Part shown: piece after piece, positions 6,015 through 12,008 of the stretch | Layout of the letters: every line of letters starts with the position of its first letter | How positions within the stretch are numbered: position 1 is the stretch's first letter | Source: Methanosarcina sp. UBA5 | GTDB taxonomy: Archaea; Halobacteriota; Methanosarcinia; Methanosarcinales; Methanosarcinaceae | Direction: 5' to 3' | DNA length: 13,205 nucleotides | NCBI RefSeq assembly: GCF_002505485.1 | Contig: NZ_DAVG01000115.1 | Coordinates: 1 to 13,205, forward strand | Position numbers and translations under genes: made by a program | Notes under the pieces: model-generated | What the model was told of the DNA's origin: nothing | Seen by the model: only the letters and a program-made list of their open reading frames with translations | The model's database searches: none

Positions 6015-6197
6015 TTAAAGCCGAATATCCAGGAACCTTCTCGCGTTGAATGCTGCAATAGCTTCAGGATTTTGGTTCTGGACTAATGCACCATTTTCAT
6101 CATCAGGGTTTGCGACTAAAATCCCTTCCTGTACAAGGAAGTCTTTCAATTCTTTAATACTGTTTTCAACATTTGCAATTGCTTCTTCTAATGTCAT
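6015..6197 (-). CDS. Small helical hypothetical protein (60 aa), first gene of a minus-strand pair
   Basis: The product begins MTLEEAIANVENSIKELKDF, a clear amphipathic helix, and continues into an Asp/Asn-rich turn (NPDDENG) and a second helical part ending FLDIRL. I chose the ATG at 6197 because TGAGGT lies about 7 nt before it; an ATG at 6212 would add five residues and is itself part of that ribosome site. A TATA box on the minus strand (6249-6258) would start the mRNA near 6228. It is followed after 14 nt by the gene at 5770-6000, whose product shares the IRL end. Function unknown. Confidence 0.65.
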   Translation of the reverse strand: MTLEEAIANVENSIKELKDFLVQEGILVANPDDENGALVQNQNPEAIAAFNARRFLDIRL

Positions 6198-6248
6198 TTC
6201 GATATACCTCATGAGGTTTTGTTTGTTAAAAACACTAGAAGGTTGAAC

Positions 6249-6258
6249 TATAAAAATA
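6249..6258 (-). promoter_or_regulatory. Promoter of the minus-strand helical-protein operon
   Basis: Read on the minus strand, TATTTTTATA at 6258-6249 is a TATA box that predicts a start near 6228, leaving a short leader before the ribosome site and ATG at 6197. Confidence 0.5.
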
Positions 6259-6485
6259 GAATCCTGCTATGATTGCTGAGGGGTTAAAGGAGAGGAAAAA
6301 CACGCAGAACAAGCCCCCTTCAACCCCTCTGGAAGAGATGGGTAAACGTTAGGCTGATAACGCTTTCCCCCGCAGTCACTCCATCACGATAGGCAAAGAG
6401 GGAAAGCTGTTTCAGTAGAGTTTCGCATATGTTTCAAGGATGCAATTAATAGAATAAGAGTTGAAATATAAAAGGGTTGTTATAA
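6259..6485. other. Noncoding stretch with promoter-like sequence
   Basis: No gene is seen. CGTTA-GGCTGA-TAACG (near 6349-6364) is a 5-bp inverted repeat. A TATA-like AAATATAAA lies at 6464-6472, just before the possible TTG-start gene at 6486. Confidence 0.35.
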
Positions 6486-6665
6486 TTGGCAAGAAAGAGG
6501 GAAGGACTGAAAGAACAGCGAAAAGTCCCTCCTCAAAGGCTGTTAAGCGTGATTGGTGATAAGAGGAGAGGCAATCAATATCGTTTTTTAAAACCTTCTC
6601 CTCATGCTGTTGAAATAAAAAAAGATAAGGTACAGCACCACAGAAGACAGAAGAGAAGTTTTTGA
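6486..6665 (+). CDS. Possible small basic protein with TTG start (59 aa)
   Basis: An open frame of 59 codons starts with TTG directly after an in-frame TAA and ends with TGA at 6663-6665. The product is very basic (begins LARKREGLKEQRKVPPQR, ends HHRRQKRSF) with a short hydrophobic core (LLSVIGD) and a YRFLKPSPHAVEI stretch. The composition looks protein-like rather than random, and the upstream DNA has a TATA-like box at 6464-6472, though that is only about 18 bp before the TTG and no Shine-Dalgarno is visible. It could be a ribosomal-style or nucleic-acid-binding micro-protein, or chance. Confidence 0.35.
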   Translation: MARKREGLKEQRKVPPQRLLSVIGDKRRGNQYRFLKPSPHAVEIKKDKVQHHRRQKRSF

Positions 6666-6945
6666 CGCTTCAGTTTTGACTTTTGGGATTTGCCTTAGTC
6701 TTTTTATTACTGATTAACAATAAAAGGGATCAGATATATATAGATTTCCGTTAACGTTTCAAGGCAGCCGATGCCTTTTATTATGTTCGGTATCTTGCGG
6801 GTTTGTCTACAGTTTCTGTGCAAATTTTTTACAATGTTTTTGCCGTAACTGAGATTCCAGTTTCAGTGATTTGCCTCTTATAGTATGACCATTTATGAAT
6901 TATTATATAGCAAACATTGCTGAAAAATCGCAGGAAAAAGATAAT
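6666..6945. other. Noncoding stretch with two promoters and a terminator-like hairpin
   Basis: A TATA-like GATATATATAG lies near 6732-6742. About 25 bp on is the hairpin AAGGCA-GCCGA-TGCCTT (6761-6777) followed by T-rich sequence, so any transcript from that box would run into a hairpin at once. A second TATA box, TTATAGTA (6878-6885), fits a start near 6907 for the gene at 6946 with a leader of about 40 nt. ACTGA and TCAGT arms (near 6848 and 6865) form a small dyad upstream of it. Confidence 0.4.
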
Positions 6946-7605
6946 ATGTATGACGAAATAACACATGATTGTATTTGTGGACGCTGCGGGCATCAGTGGC
7001 GAAGTCGTGGGAATTCGGCCCCTGCCGTCTGTAGCAAGTGCACTTCAAGGATATGGAACGATACGAACAGAACCTTTGATGTGATCATTGCCAGGTCTTG
7101 CGGTGAAGATCCGGATGGATCAGGCAGATATTCTTTCTGTATGCTTGAGTTTATAGACATGCCTGCTGTCACTTCGGATGATGCCTTTTTCATAACAAGA
7201 GAGGACTTGAACGAGTACCTGATGAATAGACGTTATCCGATTGGTTCCGCACTGGTCTTTATTGGGGATTTCGAGCTGGACTCTGAAACTAAGAATCTCA
7301 TTGTGCATCAGATGAAGCTGATTTACATCACTGAGCCAGGGTTCAATTTTTACTTATCGTCTGTTGATTGTGCTTTTAATGTTAAGTCTGTGATCGAGAG
7401 ACAGAAGGCCCAGAAACGGTTTGAGGAAGCAGAGGTGAAGCGTGCCGAAATGAAGGAGGAGGAAAAAAGGAGAGCTTTGCAGTTTGCCAGGCAGAGGCTT
7501 GAGCAGGTTGCTGAGAAGCAGAAGGTTATACAGAAAGTCATGGATGAATCAATACCACTGGAAGAGAGCATGAAGGCTCTTGCAGAGCTTGAGGGAAGGC
7601 CCTGA
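6946..7605 (+). CDS. Zinc-ribbon and coiled-coil protein (219 aa)
   Basis: Residues 9-34 hold a zinc ribbon (CICGRCGHQW, then VCSKCTSRIW), the same type as the proteins at 874 and 2071. Residues about 40-145 are a globular region with FDVIIARSCGEDP, GSALVFIGDFELD and KLIYITEPGFNFYL, probably mixed alpha/beta. Residues about 155-205 are a long charged helix rich in E, K, R and Q, a coiled coil. I chose ATG 6946: AGGA lies about 10 nt upstream, and the TATA box at 6878-6885 leaves room for a leader; the upstream ATG at 6895 would lie inside or before the mRNA start. The next gene starts 1 nt after the stop, so the two probably act together. The globular region is not one I can name; a DNA- or RNA-binding scaffold is a reasonable guess. 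Confidence 0.75.
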   Translation: MYDEITHDCICGRCGHQWRSRGNSAPAVCSKCTSRIWNDTNRTFDVIIARSCGEDPDGSGRYSFCMLEFIDMPAVTSDDAFFITREDLNEYLMNRRYPIGSALVFIGDFELDSETKNLIVHQMKLIYITEPGFNFYLSSVDCAFNVKSVIERQKAQKRFEEAEVKRAEMKEEEKRRALQFARQRLEQVAEKQKVIQKVMDESIPLEESMKALAELEGRP

Positions 7606-7606
7606 T

Positions 7607-7942
7607 ATGCCTGCTGGACGGCCCAAGAAGCCGACATGTAATCCGCAATATCTCAATGGATCTACCGGAGTTCAGACTGAGGAACATTTCAAGGTGAGTC
7701 CTGAACCCAGGCTGCTTATACCTATCATTGAGGATGATTACAGAGCCATTTCCAGGGACATGACCAGGAAGATGAGCCAGCAGACTTTGAAGTATTTGAA
7801 GGATAAAGGGTTTGTTAAGCACCATCATTTTTTCATGTATTCCCAGGTATCCGAACGGCCAGAGGACAGGACTATGATTCCTGAAAGATCAGTTATTGAG
7901 ATTGTCAATGCTAAACTTATTTATCTATACGAGAGCTGTTAA
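7607..7942 (+). CDS. AT-hook DNA-binding protein (111 aa)
   Basis: The protein starts MPAGRPKKP, an AT-hook core, and its middle (ISRDMTRKMSQQTLKYLKDK) looks like part of a winged helix or helix-turn-helix. It ends with an unusual beta-like segment (VIEIVNAKLIYLYESC). It starts 1 nt after the stop of 6946-7605 with GAGGGAAGG just upstream, so the pair is an operon. The last 36 residues resemble those of a decayed frame at 10873-11061 (14 of 36 identical by eye, no gaps), so a relative once existed on the same replicon. A TTG at 7580 could add nine residues but lies within the previous gene. Probably a small DNA-binding regulator; target unknown. Confidence 0.7.
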   Translation: MPAGRPKKPTCNPQYLNGSTGVQTEEHFKVSPEPRLLIPIIEDDYRAISRDMTRKMSQQTLKYLKDKGFVKHHHFFMYSQVSERPEDRTMIPERSVIEIVNAKLIYLYESC

Positions 7943-7971
7943 AGGCTCTTGTATTTGTTTTAACTGTCTAA
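7929..7971 (+). terminator. Hairpin terminator, left copy of a 33-bp direct repeat
   Basis: ACGAGAGC (7929-7936) pairs with GCTCTTGT (7945-7952) over 8 bp with one wobble, across an 8-nt loop, and T-rich sequence follows. Bases 7939-7971 match 8666-8698 in about 27 of 33 positions (14 identical at the start, then TTTTAACT and CTAA in register). The two copies bracket the PH-SHOCT gene. Confidence 0.6.
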
Positions 7972-8526
7972 TCATAACCCTAGAAGCTTTTTTTTCTGTG
8001 CAGTAAATTCTTCTTCTGTTAAAAAGCCCTGAGCTTTCAAGTCAGCAAGTTTTTTGATTTGATCTGCTATATCAACGTTAGAAGTTTGAGGTGCAAGATG
8101 AGTTTGTGATGTCGGAGAATTCTGAATATTTATATTCGGATTATTTACATTAGAAATCTTCGACTTCAAATTCTTTGTGAACCTCTCCGCGTCTTTTTTT
8201 GTTGCTTTTTTTATTATTAGTAAATCACTACCTGATTGAATTTTGACATCTGCCTGTATCATACCCGAATTTAATTCAACACTACTAATTCTAGTTAAAG
8301 GGAAGTCTATAGAAGAATGTCCTTTTAAGAACATTTTGTTATGGTATAAAATAACACGTGTAGGAGCTAATACTAAAGCACCCGTTTCTTCCTTTTGTTT
8401 TACTCCTGCCATAGTTCTATCTACGAGACCACTAATAGCGTCAATTATTTCTTCTCCTTCCAAAACTCTCTCAATACCTCGCAAGTTAAATTTTGCCCAG
8501 GCTCCGATATTCTCATTTTTTTCCAT
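7972..8526 (-). CDS. Bacterial-type PH domain and SHOCT domain protein (184 aa)
   Basis: Residues about 15-120 fit a small PH-like domain (GEEIIDAISGLVDRT, then TGALVLAPTRVILYHNKMF, then FPLTRISSVELNSG and SGSDLLIIKKATKKDAERF), a fold used as a protein or lipid interaction module. A Pro/Asn/Gln-rich linker (about 128-150) leads to a C-terminal SHOCT motif (DQIKKLADLKAQGFLTEEEF and the following KKKLL), a short helical hairpin often at the end of such proteins and probably for oligomerisation. The start at 8526 has a strong GAGGAG about 8 nt upstream on the minus strand; an ATG at 8559 would add 11 residues. It opposes its neighbours and lies between imperfect direct repeats (7939-7971, 8666-8698), so it looks like an inserted cargo gene. 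Its role for the plasmid is unknown; stress or envelope function is a guess from relatives. Confidence 0.85.
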   Translation of the reverse strand: MEKNENIGAWAKFNLRGIERVLEGEEIIDAISGLVDRTMAGVKQKEETGALVLAPTRVILYHNKMFLKGHSSIDFPLTRISSVELNSGMIQADVKIQSGSDLLIIKKATKKDAERFTKNLKSKISNVNNPNINIQNSPTSQTHLAPQTSNVDIADQIKKLADLKAQGFLTEEEFTAQKKKLLGL

Positions 8527-8651
8527 GGTGAAAGCTCCTCTATTATTTGTAATATTCATTTATTTTAAAACAGGAGATAATAAATATTCCGAATTTTTAT
8601 CGCATAAGCACTTAATATTTTGATAATGATTCAGGAATGTCAGAATATTTG

Positions 8652-8698
8652 AAGAGCAAAAAAGTTTAAAGGCTCTTGTCATCCCTTTTAACTTCCTA
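8652..8698 (+). repeat. Terminator-like hairpin, right copy of the 33-bp direct repeat
   Basis: AAGAGC (8652-8657) pairs with GCTCTT (8672-8677), followed by CATCCCTTTTAAC. Bases 8666-8698 are the partner of 7939-7971. No + gene ends here, so this terminator seems to be left over from a gene or 3' end that is no longer present. Confidence 0.6.
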
Positions 8699-8880
8699 AA
8701 TATGTATAATCAATACCTATAGAACTGTCTTATTCTAAGGCTGTATAAGGTCATGCCTATGTTAAAGTCAAAAAAATCCACCGGAATACTTCTATTAACT
8801 TAATACAAGGCCTCTCTGTAAGCCCTAGTAAATCATACAGCCTATAATTCAATTACTCTATCTTTTCCTATTATGTGAAT
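8699..8880. other. Noncoding stretch before the ribbon-helix-helix operator
   Basis: No gene is seen. CTGTATAAGGTCATG (8741-8755) resembles the TATAAGG-bearing start region of the 874 gene but leads only into a 16-codon frame. Minus-strand promoter sequence for the PH-SHOCT gene (TATA-like AATATTTATT near 8587-8578) lies just upstream of this stretch. Confidence 0.35.
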
Positions 8881-8944
8881 ATCCCAGTAGATCCCAAACT
8901 ATCCCAAGATATTGATTTATATCAATTGGGATATATTGGGATTT
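8881..8944 (+). promoter_or_regulatory. Promoter embedded in five decamer-phased ATCCCA sites (array A)
   Basis: Three direct sites start at 8881, 8891 and 8901 (ATCCCAG, ATCCCAA, ATCCCAA), exactly 10 bp apart. After them comes the TATA box TTTATATC (8916-8923), then two inverted sites TTGGGAT at 8926-8932 and 8936-8942, again 10 bp apart. The ATG follows at 8945, 26 bp from the TATA centre, so the mRNA should be leaderless. Sites one helical turn apart on both sides of the TATA box are what cooperative ribbon-helix-helix repressors bind. I infer autoregulation by the 8945 product. Confidence 0.75.
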
Positions 8945-9370
8945 ATGGTTACTAATGATCATGAGGGTTATAAGAAAATTCAATGCTGGATACCAGAAGA
9001 TTTATGGGATAAAATAGAAGCGCTGAATTATCAAAATCAAACGGCTGCCATAACTGCAGCTTTTAAGAATATTCTCAACATATCCCAAGAAAATCCCAAT
9101 TTATCCCAAGAGATCCCAAGACTCGCGGCCCAGGTTGAAGGACTTAAATTACTCTTGGAGGAAAAGGCAAATAGAATTCAAGACCTAAGCAAGCAGGTAG
9201 ACTCAATGAGTACACAACTGGAAAAAAAGGATGAACAGATAACACAGCTTAATGAAGCCACACAAAAGCAAGCTGTTCATATTCAAAGCTTAATACAAGA
9301 AAACAGTAAGTTGAACATGAAGCTATTGCCTGAGACAACCGAGAATAAACCGTGGTGGAAGTTTTGGTGA
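8945..9370 (+). CDS. Ribbon-helix-helix and coiled-coil DNA-binding protein (141 aa)
   Basis: Residues about 10-44 fit a ribbon-helix-helix domain: strand KKIQCWI, helix PEDLWDKIEALN, then a helix through QTAAITAAFKNIL. Residues about 60-125 form a long coiled coil (LAAQVEGLKLLLEEKANRIQ and on to IQSLIQENSKL). The C-terminus is an aromatic tail, KPWWKFW, as in some plasmid proteins with an N-terminal DNA-binding domain, a coiled coil and a Trp-rich end. Such architecture suits partition, copy-control or regulatory roles; no ParA is present here. The start at 8945 follows the operator and TATA box; a TTG at 8912 would lie inside the operator. Residues about 46-60 (ISQENPNLSQEIPRL) are encoded by four further ATCCCAA sites, so the gene carries its own putative binding sites. 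Confidence 0.8.
   Translation: MVTNDHEGYKKIQCWIPEDLWDKIEALNYQNQTAAITAAFKNILNISQENPNLSQEIPRLAAQVEGLKLLLEEKANRIQDLSKQVDSMSTQLEKKDEQITQLNEATQKQAVHIQSLIQENSKLNMKLLPETTENKPWWKFW
9082..9119 (+). repeat. Four ATCCCAA sites inside the ribbon-helix-helix gene (array B)
   Basis: ATCCCAA occurs at 9082, 9093, 9103 and 9113, spaced 11, 10 and 10 bp. Relative to the codons the copies begin at phases 2, 1, 2 and 0, so the repeat cannot come from a repeated peptide and must be kept at DNA level. It is the same motif and spacing as the promoter array at 8881. Confidence 0.8.
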
Positions 9371-9513
9371 TAGTTTAGTGTGTTTTGTGATGTTTTTCAC
9401 TGGTTTTGTAAAATAGCCAGATTTTTTGCAACGGAACCATTTTTATTATCAAATGAGCAAAAATAAATAACAAGGTTTATAGGAGCGTGAAAAGATCTTC
9501 CATATGTGGTAGC
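9371..9513. other. Short intergenic region with T-runs and a weak promoter
   Basis: Runs of T near 9393-9397 and 9422-9427 would terminate the 8945 transcript. TATA-like AAAATAAATA (9460-9469) and GGTTTATAGG (9474-9483) could serve the gene at 9514. Confidence 0.4.
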
Positions 9514-10689
9514 ATGGTGGAATATAAACAAAAAAAGACTGGTATATTAAAAGGTATTGTTCGATATGTTATTGGTGTCCTTTTTTTACTAGTAGGAGTA
9601 TCTTCCCTTTTTTCTGGAGATATTCTTCCCGCAGTATTTTCGTTTCTGATAGGCGTTATATTAACTCCTGCAATTGCAGATCCTATAGAGAGTAAAATAC
9701 AAATGTCATTGTCTACTCCTCTAAGAGTTATTGCTGTTTTTTGCTTGCTAATTGCAATGGGTGTCACAGCAGATCCTGTCGAGCCTACAGAAAATACCAT
9801 TTCTGATCCAATTGCATCTGAGACTCTGATAGTGAACAACAGCACGGAAGAGTCAGTTGCATCTGAAACTCCGGAGGTTAAAGCCGACACTCCAAAAAAG
9901 ATAGCAGATAGTCCGGAACCTGAAGTAACTCCAGAGCCTGAAGATTTAATAGGAAAAAACGAAGAGAAAGATTCAATCGAAAAGGAATATCAAGAAGCCC
10001 TTAAAAAACAAGAAGCTGAGGAAACTGAAGAAACTTCTGGATTGGAAGAAAACTCAGTATCCGGAGAGACTCAGATATCAGGATCAACAATGCAGCTTTC
10101 TGAAGCTAAGAAAAATGAATTAAGTGGAATAGTTAAAGAATATTCTGGCTCGAATGAAATTGAAGTTATGTATATTTCACCTAAAGACTCGTCTTCAACT
10201 GGACTGGTCTCGGTCACTTATTATCTTGATTTTACTCCCAGCAAAGATAAACTTGAAAGTGACCTAGCTGATATACTAATATTCTCTCGATCGATTGCAA
10301 AAGAATCAGGAATAACAAATGATCCTAGTGTAAATGCTGTTGCAATGTTAAAGGATGGAACTGGACTGGGCACAGGAAATTACTATTCATCAACAGGAAA
10401 AACAGATATAGTCGTTACAATATCGGATTCAAAGACTGCAACGACATCAGATACAACTAACACGAACAGTGAAGCTAATTATGAAAACTCAAAAACGAAA
10501 TCTACAACGACATCAAGCATAATTAATACCGACAGCAAATTAATATATGCAAGCTCAGAATCTAATAAATATCATTCAGCAGGATGCAGTTATGTTAAAA
10601 AAATTAAATCGGAAAATCTTATTACATTTAGCAGTCGAACAGAGGCTGAAAAGGCAGGTTATGAAGCATGCAAAAAGTGTGGTGGTTAA
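9514..10689 (+). CDS. Membrane protein with C-terminal Ada-like metal-binding domain (391 aa)
   Basis: After a Lys-rich start come three hydrophobic segments at about 14-33, 37-54 and 69-86. Residues about 87-195 are a Glu/Ser/Thr/Pro-rich linker. Residues about 196-305 form a globular domain (LSEAKKNELSGIVKEYSGS, VSVTYYLDFTPSKD, GTGLGTGNYYSSTGKTDIVV) that I cannot name. A Ser/Thr-rich spacer leads to a final 45-residue domain like the metal-binding domain of Ada (YASSESNKYHSAGCSYVKK and YEACKKC), seen at the ends of many secreted or nuclease-like proteins; the ligands would be three Cys and probably a His. The start is uncertain: ATG 9514 gives a charged N-terminus before the first segment; a GTG at 9487 adds nine residues but has AGGAG only 1 nt upstream. 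Probably an accessory envelope protein. Confidence 0.75.
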   Translation: MVEYKQKKTGILKGIVRYVIGVLFLLVGVSSLFSGDILPAVFSFLIGVILTPAIADPIESKIQMSLSTPLRVIAVFCLLIAMGVTADPVEPTENTISDPIASETLIVNNSTEESVASETPEVKADTPKKIADSPEPEVTPEPEDLIGKNEEKDSIEKEYQEALKKQEAEETEETSGLEENSVSGETQISGSTMQLSEAKKNELSGIVKEYSGSNEIEVMYISPKDSSSTGLVSVTYYLDFTPSKDKLESDLADILIFSRSIAKESGITNDPSVNAVAMLKDGTGLGTGNYYSSTGKTDIVVTISDSKTATTSDTTNTNSEANYENSKTKSTTTSSIINTDSKLIYASSESNKYHSAGCSYVKKIKSENLITFSSRTEAEKAGYEACKKCGG

Positions 10690-10695
10690 AAATTC

Positions 10696-10748
10696 TGAGG
10701 AGTGGGTACTCGGAACTCAATTCTGAGTATCCTCAAAAATTCTTTTTT
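10696..10748 (+). terminator. Hairpin terminator after the membrane protein
   Basis: TGAGGA and TACTC on the left (10696-10710, with GTGGG bulged) pair with GAGTATCCTCA (10725-10735). A run of six T follows at 10743-10748. More T-runs follow between about 10808 and 10850. Confidence 0.6.
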
Positions 10749-10872
10749 AACACTTAATAACTATCAGAATATATAATATCTACCTTTTACGTTCTAGGGG
10801 GTTTTAGCTTCGCTCTTTTAGGCTTTTTACATGCCTTTTTTATTGCTTTTCGTAATTGTGATAAAATTTTAG

Positions 10873-11061
10873 CCATCAGTCAGTGTAATAAACCTTAGAA
10901 TATATAAACTCAATTGTTTCCAGTTTCTTATAGGGAGCCGGAAGAAGTACACGGTTTATATGTGGGCACGGGAATGTCCGGAGAAGAGAAGGATAATAAC
11001 AGAAGGCGCAATAATAAAGCTTATTAATACCAAGTTCATTGGACTTTATGAAACTTCCTAA
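10873..11061 (+). pseudogene. Decayed relative of the 7607 AT-hook protein, C-terminal part
   Basis: A 62-codon open frame begins after TAG (10870-10872) and ends at TAA 11059-11061. Its last 36 residues align without gaps to the end of the 7607-7942 product. For example, ECPEKRRIITEGAIIKLIN here matches ERPEDRTMIPERSVIEIVN there, and both end near LYE(S/T). I count 14 of 36 identical. The AT-hook end is missing, and the only in-frame ATG (10960) would leave 33 residues. The relation is read by eye, but the shared length, stop position and lack of gaps are persuasive. It is probably a remnant of a duplicated or recombined copy. Confidence 0.55.
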
Positions 11062-11079
11062 ACTTCCTTTTTCTCTTAT

Positions 11080-11091
11080 GTAAAATTTTAC
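11080..11091. repeat. Perfect 12-bp palindrome
   Basis: GTAAAATTTTAC reads the same on both strands. It lies just after the pseudogene end and before the AT-rich tract. The rest of 11062-11217 shows nothing else I can support. Confidence 0.4.
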
Positions 11092-11223
11092 CACCATTCA
11101 ATATACAGTATTAATATCTTGCTCCGGTCTTGGTTTGAATTTGATCGAATCTTTTGACCTGTACACTCATCATTTATTCAAAAGAGAAATTATTTTTATC
11201 AGTGGTGTATTTACGTCTCCTGA

Positions 11224-11247
11224 TATTTATTTAATGTTAAATAAATA
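11224..11247. repeat. 11-bp perfect inverted repeat at the edge of the AT-rich tract
   Basis: TATTTATTTAA (11224-11234) and TTAAATAAATA (11237-11247) are exact inverted arms around a 2-bp centre. It marks the left edge of the AT-rich tract and could extrude as a cruciform or bind a dimeric protein. Confidence 0.6.
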
Positions 11248-11355
11248 ATATTAAAGAACACTATTGTTTACATCAATGTAATCGAGAACAACATACATGA
11301 TATACATATATAAACAGATGTATATATAATACAACAATATATAATAATATATAAT

Positions 11356-11397
11356 GTATATTAATAGTCAACTAATAACTATTAATAGTTAATATAC
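11356..11397. repeat. Nested inverted repeats in the AT-rich tract
   Basis: GTATATTAA (11356-11364) and TTAATATAC (11389-11397) are outer arms; ATTAATAGT (11360-11368) and ACTATTAAT (11378-11386) are inner arms. ACTATTAATAGT (11378-11389) is itself a perfect 12-bp palindrome. Confidence 0.55.
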
Positions 11398-11745
11398 AAT
11401 ATATATAATAATACTTAATGTATAATAATAATACTTATTTATATATGACAGCACTATAATAATATAATGTATTATATAATAATAGTTTTATAATAACAAA
11501 CGATAACAATAGATATTATTATATTAATATAAAGAGTATTATATAATAATAGTTATATGTACTATTTCTATTACTATTACTATTCCTATACATGCATATA
11601 CACTACTATAAACGAGATGTACCACATGTATATATGATATATCATTAGCATAAGGCCACTACATAAGATATGCAGCAGTGTATCAGTGTGTATGTACAAC
11701 ATGCTCTCGCACCTCCGCACACAGTGCAGCAGTCTCTTTCCCTGA

Positions 11746-11994
11746 AGATATCCCATTACATCCCAGGGCATCCCAAGATTTGAGTACAGGCGATTAGAGG
11801 CCAGCACAGAAGAGATTAAGGTAAATGCCCATGTGCCCACAGAGAAGCCAGCCAGCACGCCAGGAGAGGCGCGAGAACGCAAGGGCATAATAGAAAAGAT
11901 CTGCAAAAACTGCGGAGAAACCTTTGAGACTTCAAACTCAAAAAAAGAAACATGTTCCGCGAAGTGCAGAACAGCTTTTAACCGTAGGAAATAA
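11746..11994 (+). pseudogene. Remnant of a second ribbon-helix-helix-like gene ending in a zinc finger
   Basis: An 82-codon frame opens after TGA (11743-11745) and ends at TAA 11992-11994. It has no ATG; the first usual start is GTG 11833. Its beginning reads YPITSQGIPRF, which matches NPNLSQEIPRL in the 8945 product, in the same codon phase over the same ATCCCA sites. Its end has a four-Cys zinc-binding motif (ICKNCGETFE, then TCSAKCRTAFNRRK) that the 8945 product lacks. I infer a gene that once had an N-terminal DNA-binding domain, the repeat-encoded linker and a zinc finger, with its 5' end lost into the AT-rich tract. Translation from GTG 11833 as a 53-aa zinc-finger protein is possible but has no clear ribosome site. 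Confidence 0.5.
11750..11776 (+). repeat. Three decamer-phased ATCCCA sites (array C)
   Basis: ATCCCAT (11750), ATCCCAG (11760) and ATCCCAA (11770) are exactly 10 bp apart, as in arrays A (8881) and B (9082). All three arrays begin with ATATCCCA, and each contains ATCCCAAGA. This one lies just after the AT-rich tract, 2.6 kb from the others. Confidence 0.75.
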
Positions 11995-12008
11995 GGATTC
12001 AAATATCA

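Larger units (their letters stand above)
11218..11650. other. Extremely AT-rich tract with inverted repeats (candidate origin or partition region)
   Basis: By my count only 30 of 240 bases in 11341-11580 are G or C. Repeated TATAATAATA-like words fill the tract and no gene fits. Inverted repeats stand out: an 11-bp dyad at 11224-11247, ATATACAT/ATGTATAT around 11300-11327, and the set at 11356-11397. About 100 bp after it comes the third ATCCCA array (11750). This is the most easily melted DNA on the circle. A replication origin or partition site is likely; decayed DNA is the other possibility. Confidence 0.6.

Noticed and set aside
8744..8803. Sixteen-codon frame after TATAAGGTCATG, like the start region of the 874 gene
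   Set aside because: Too short, no zinc motif, and the similarity is limited to the TATAAGG word.
10876..11097. 73-codon open frame on the minus strand
   Set aside because: It is antisense to the + frame that resembles the 7607 protein; the + frame explains the sequence better.
11586..12002. 138-codon open frame on the minus strand
   Set aside because: It lies opposite the + frame with the four-Cys finger and the ATCCCA array, starts from the low-complexity AT tract, and its product is a string of hydrophobic and Tyr/Ile-rich residues without any domain.
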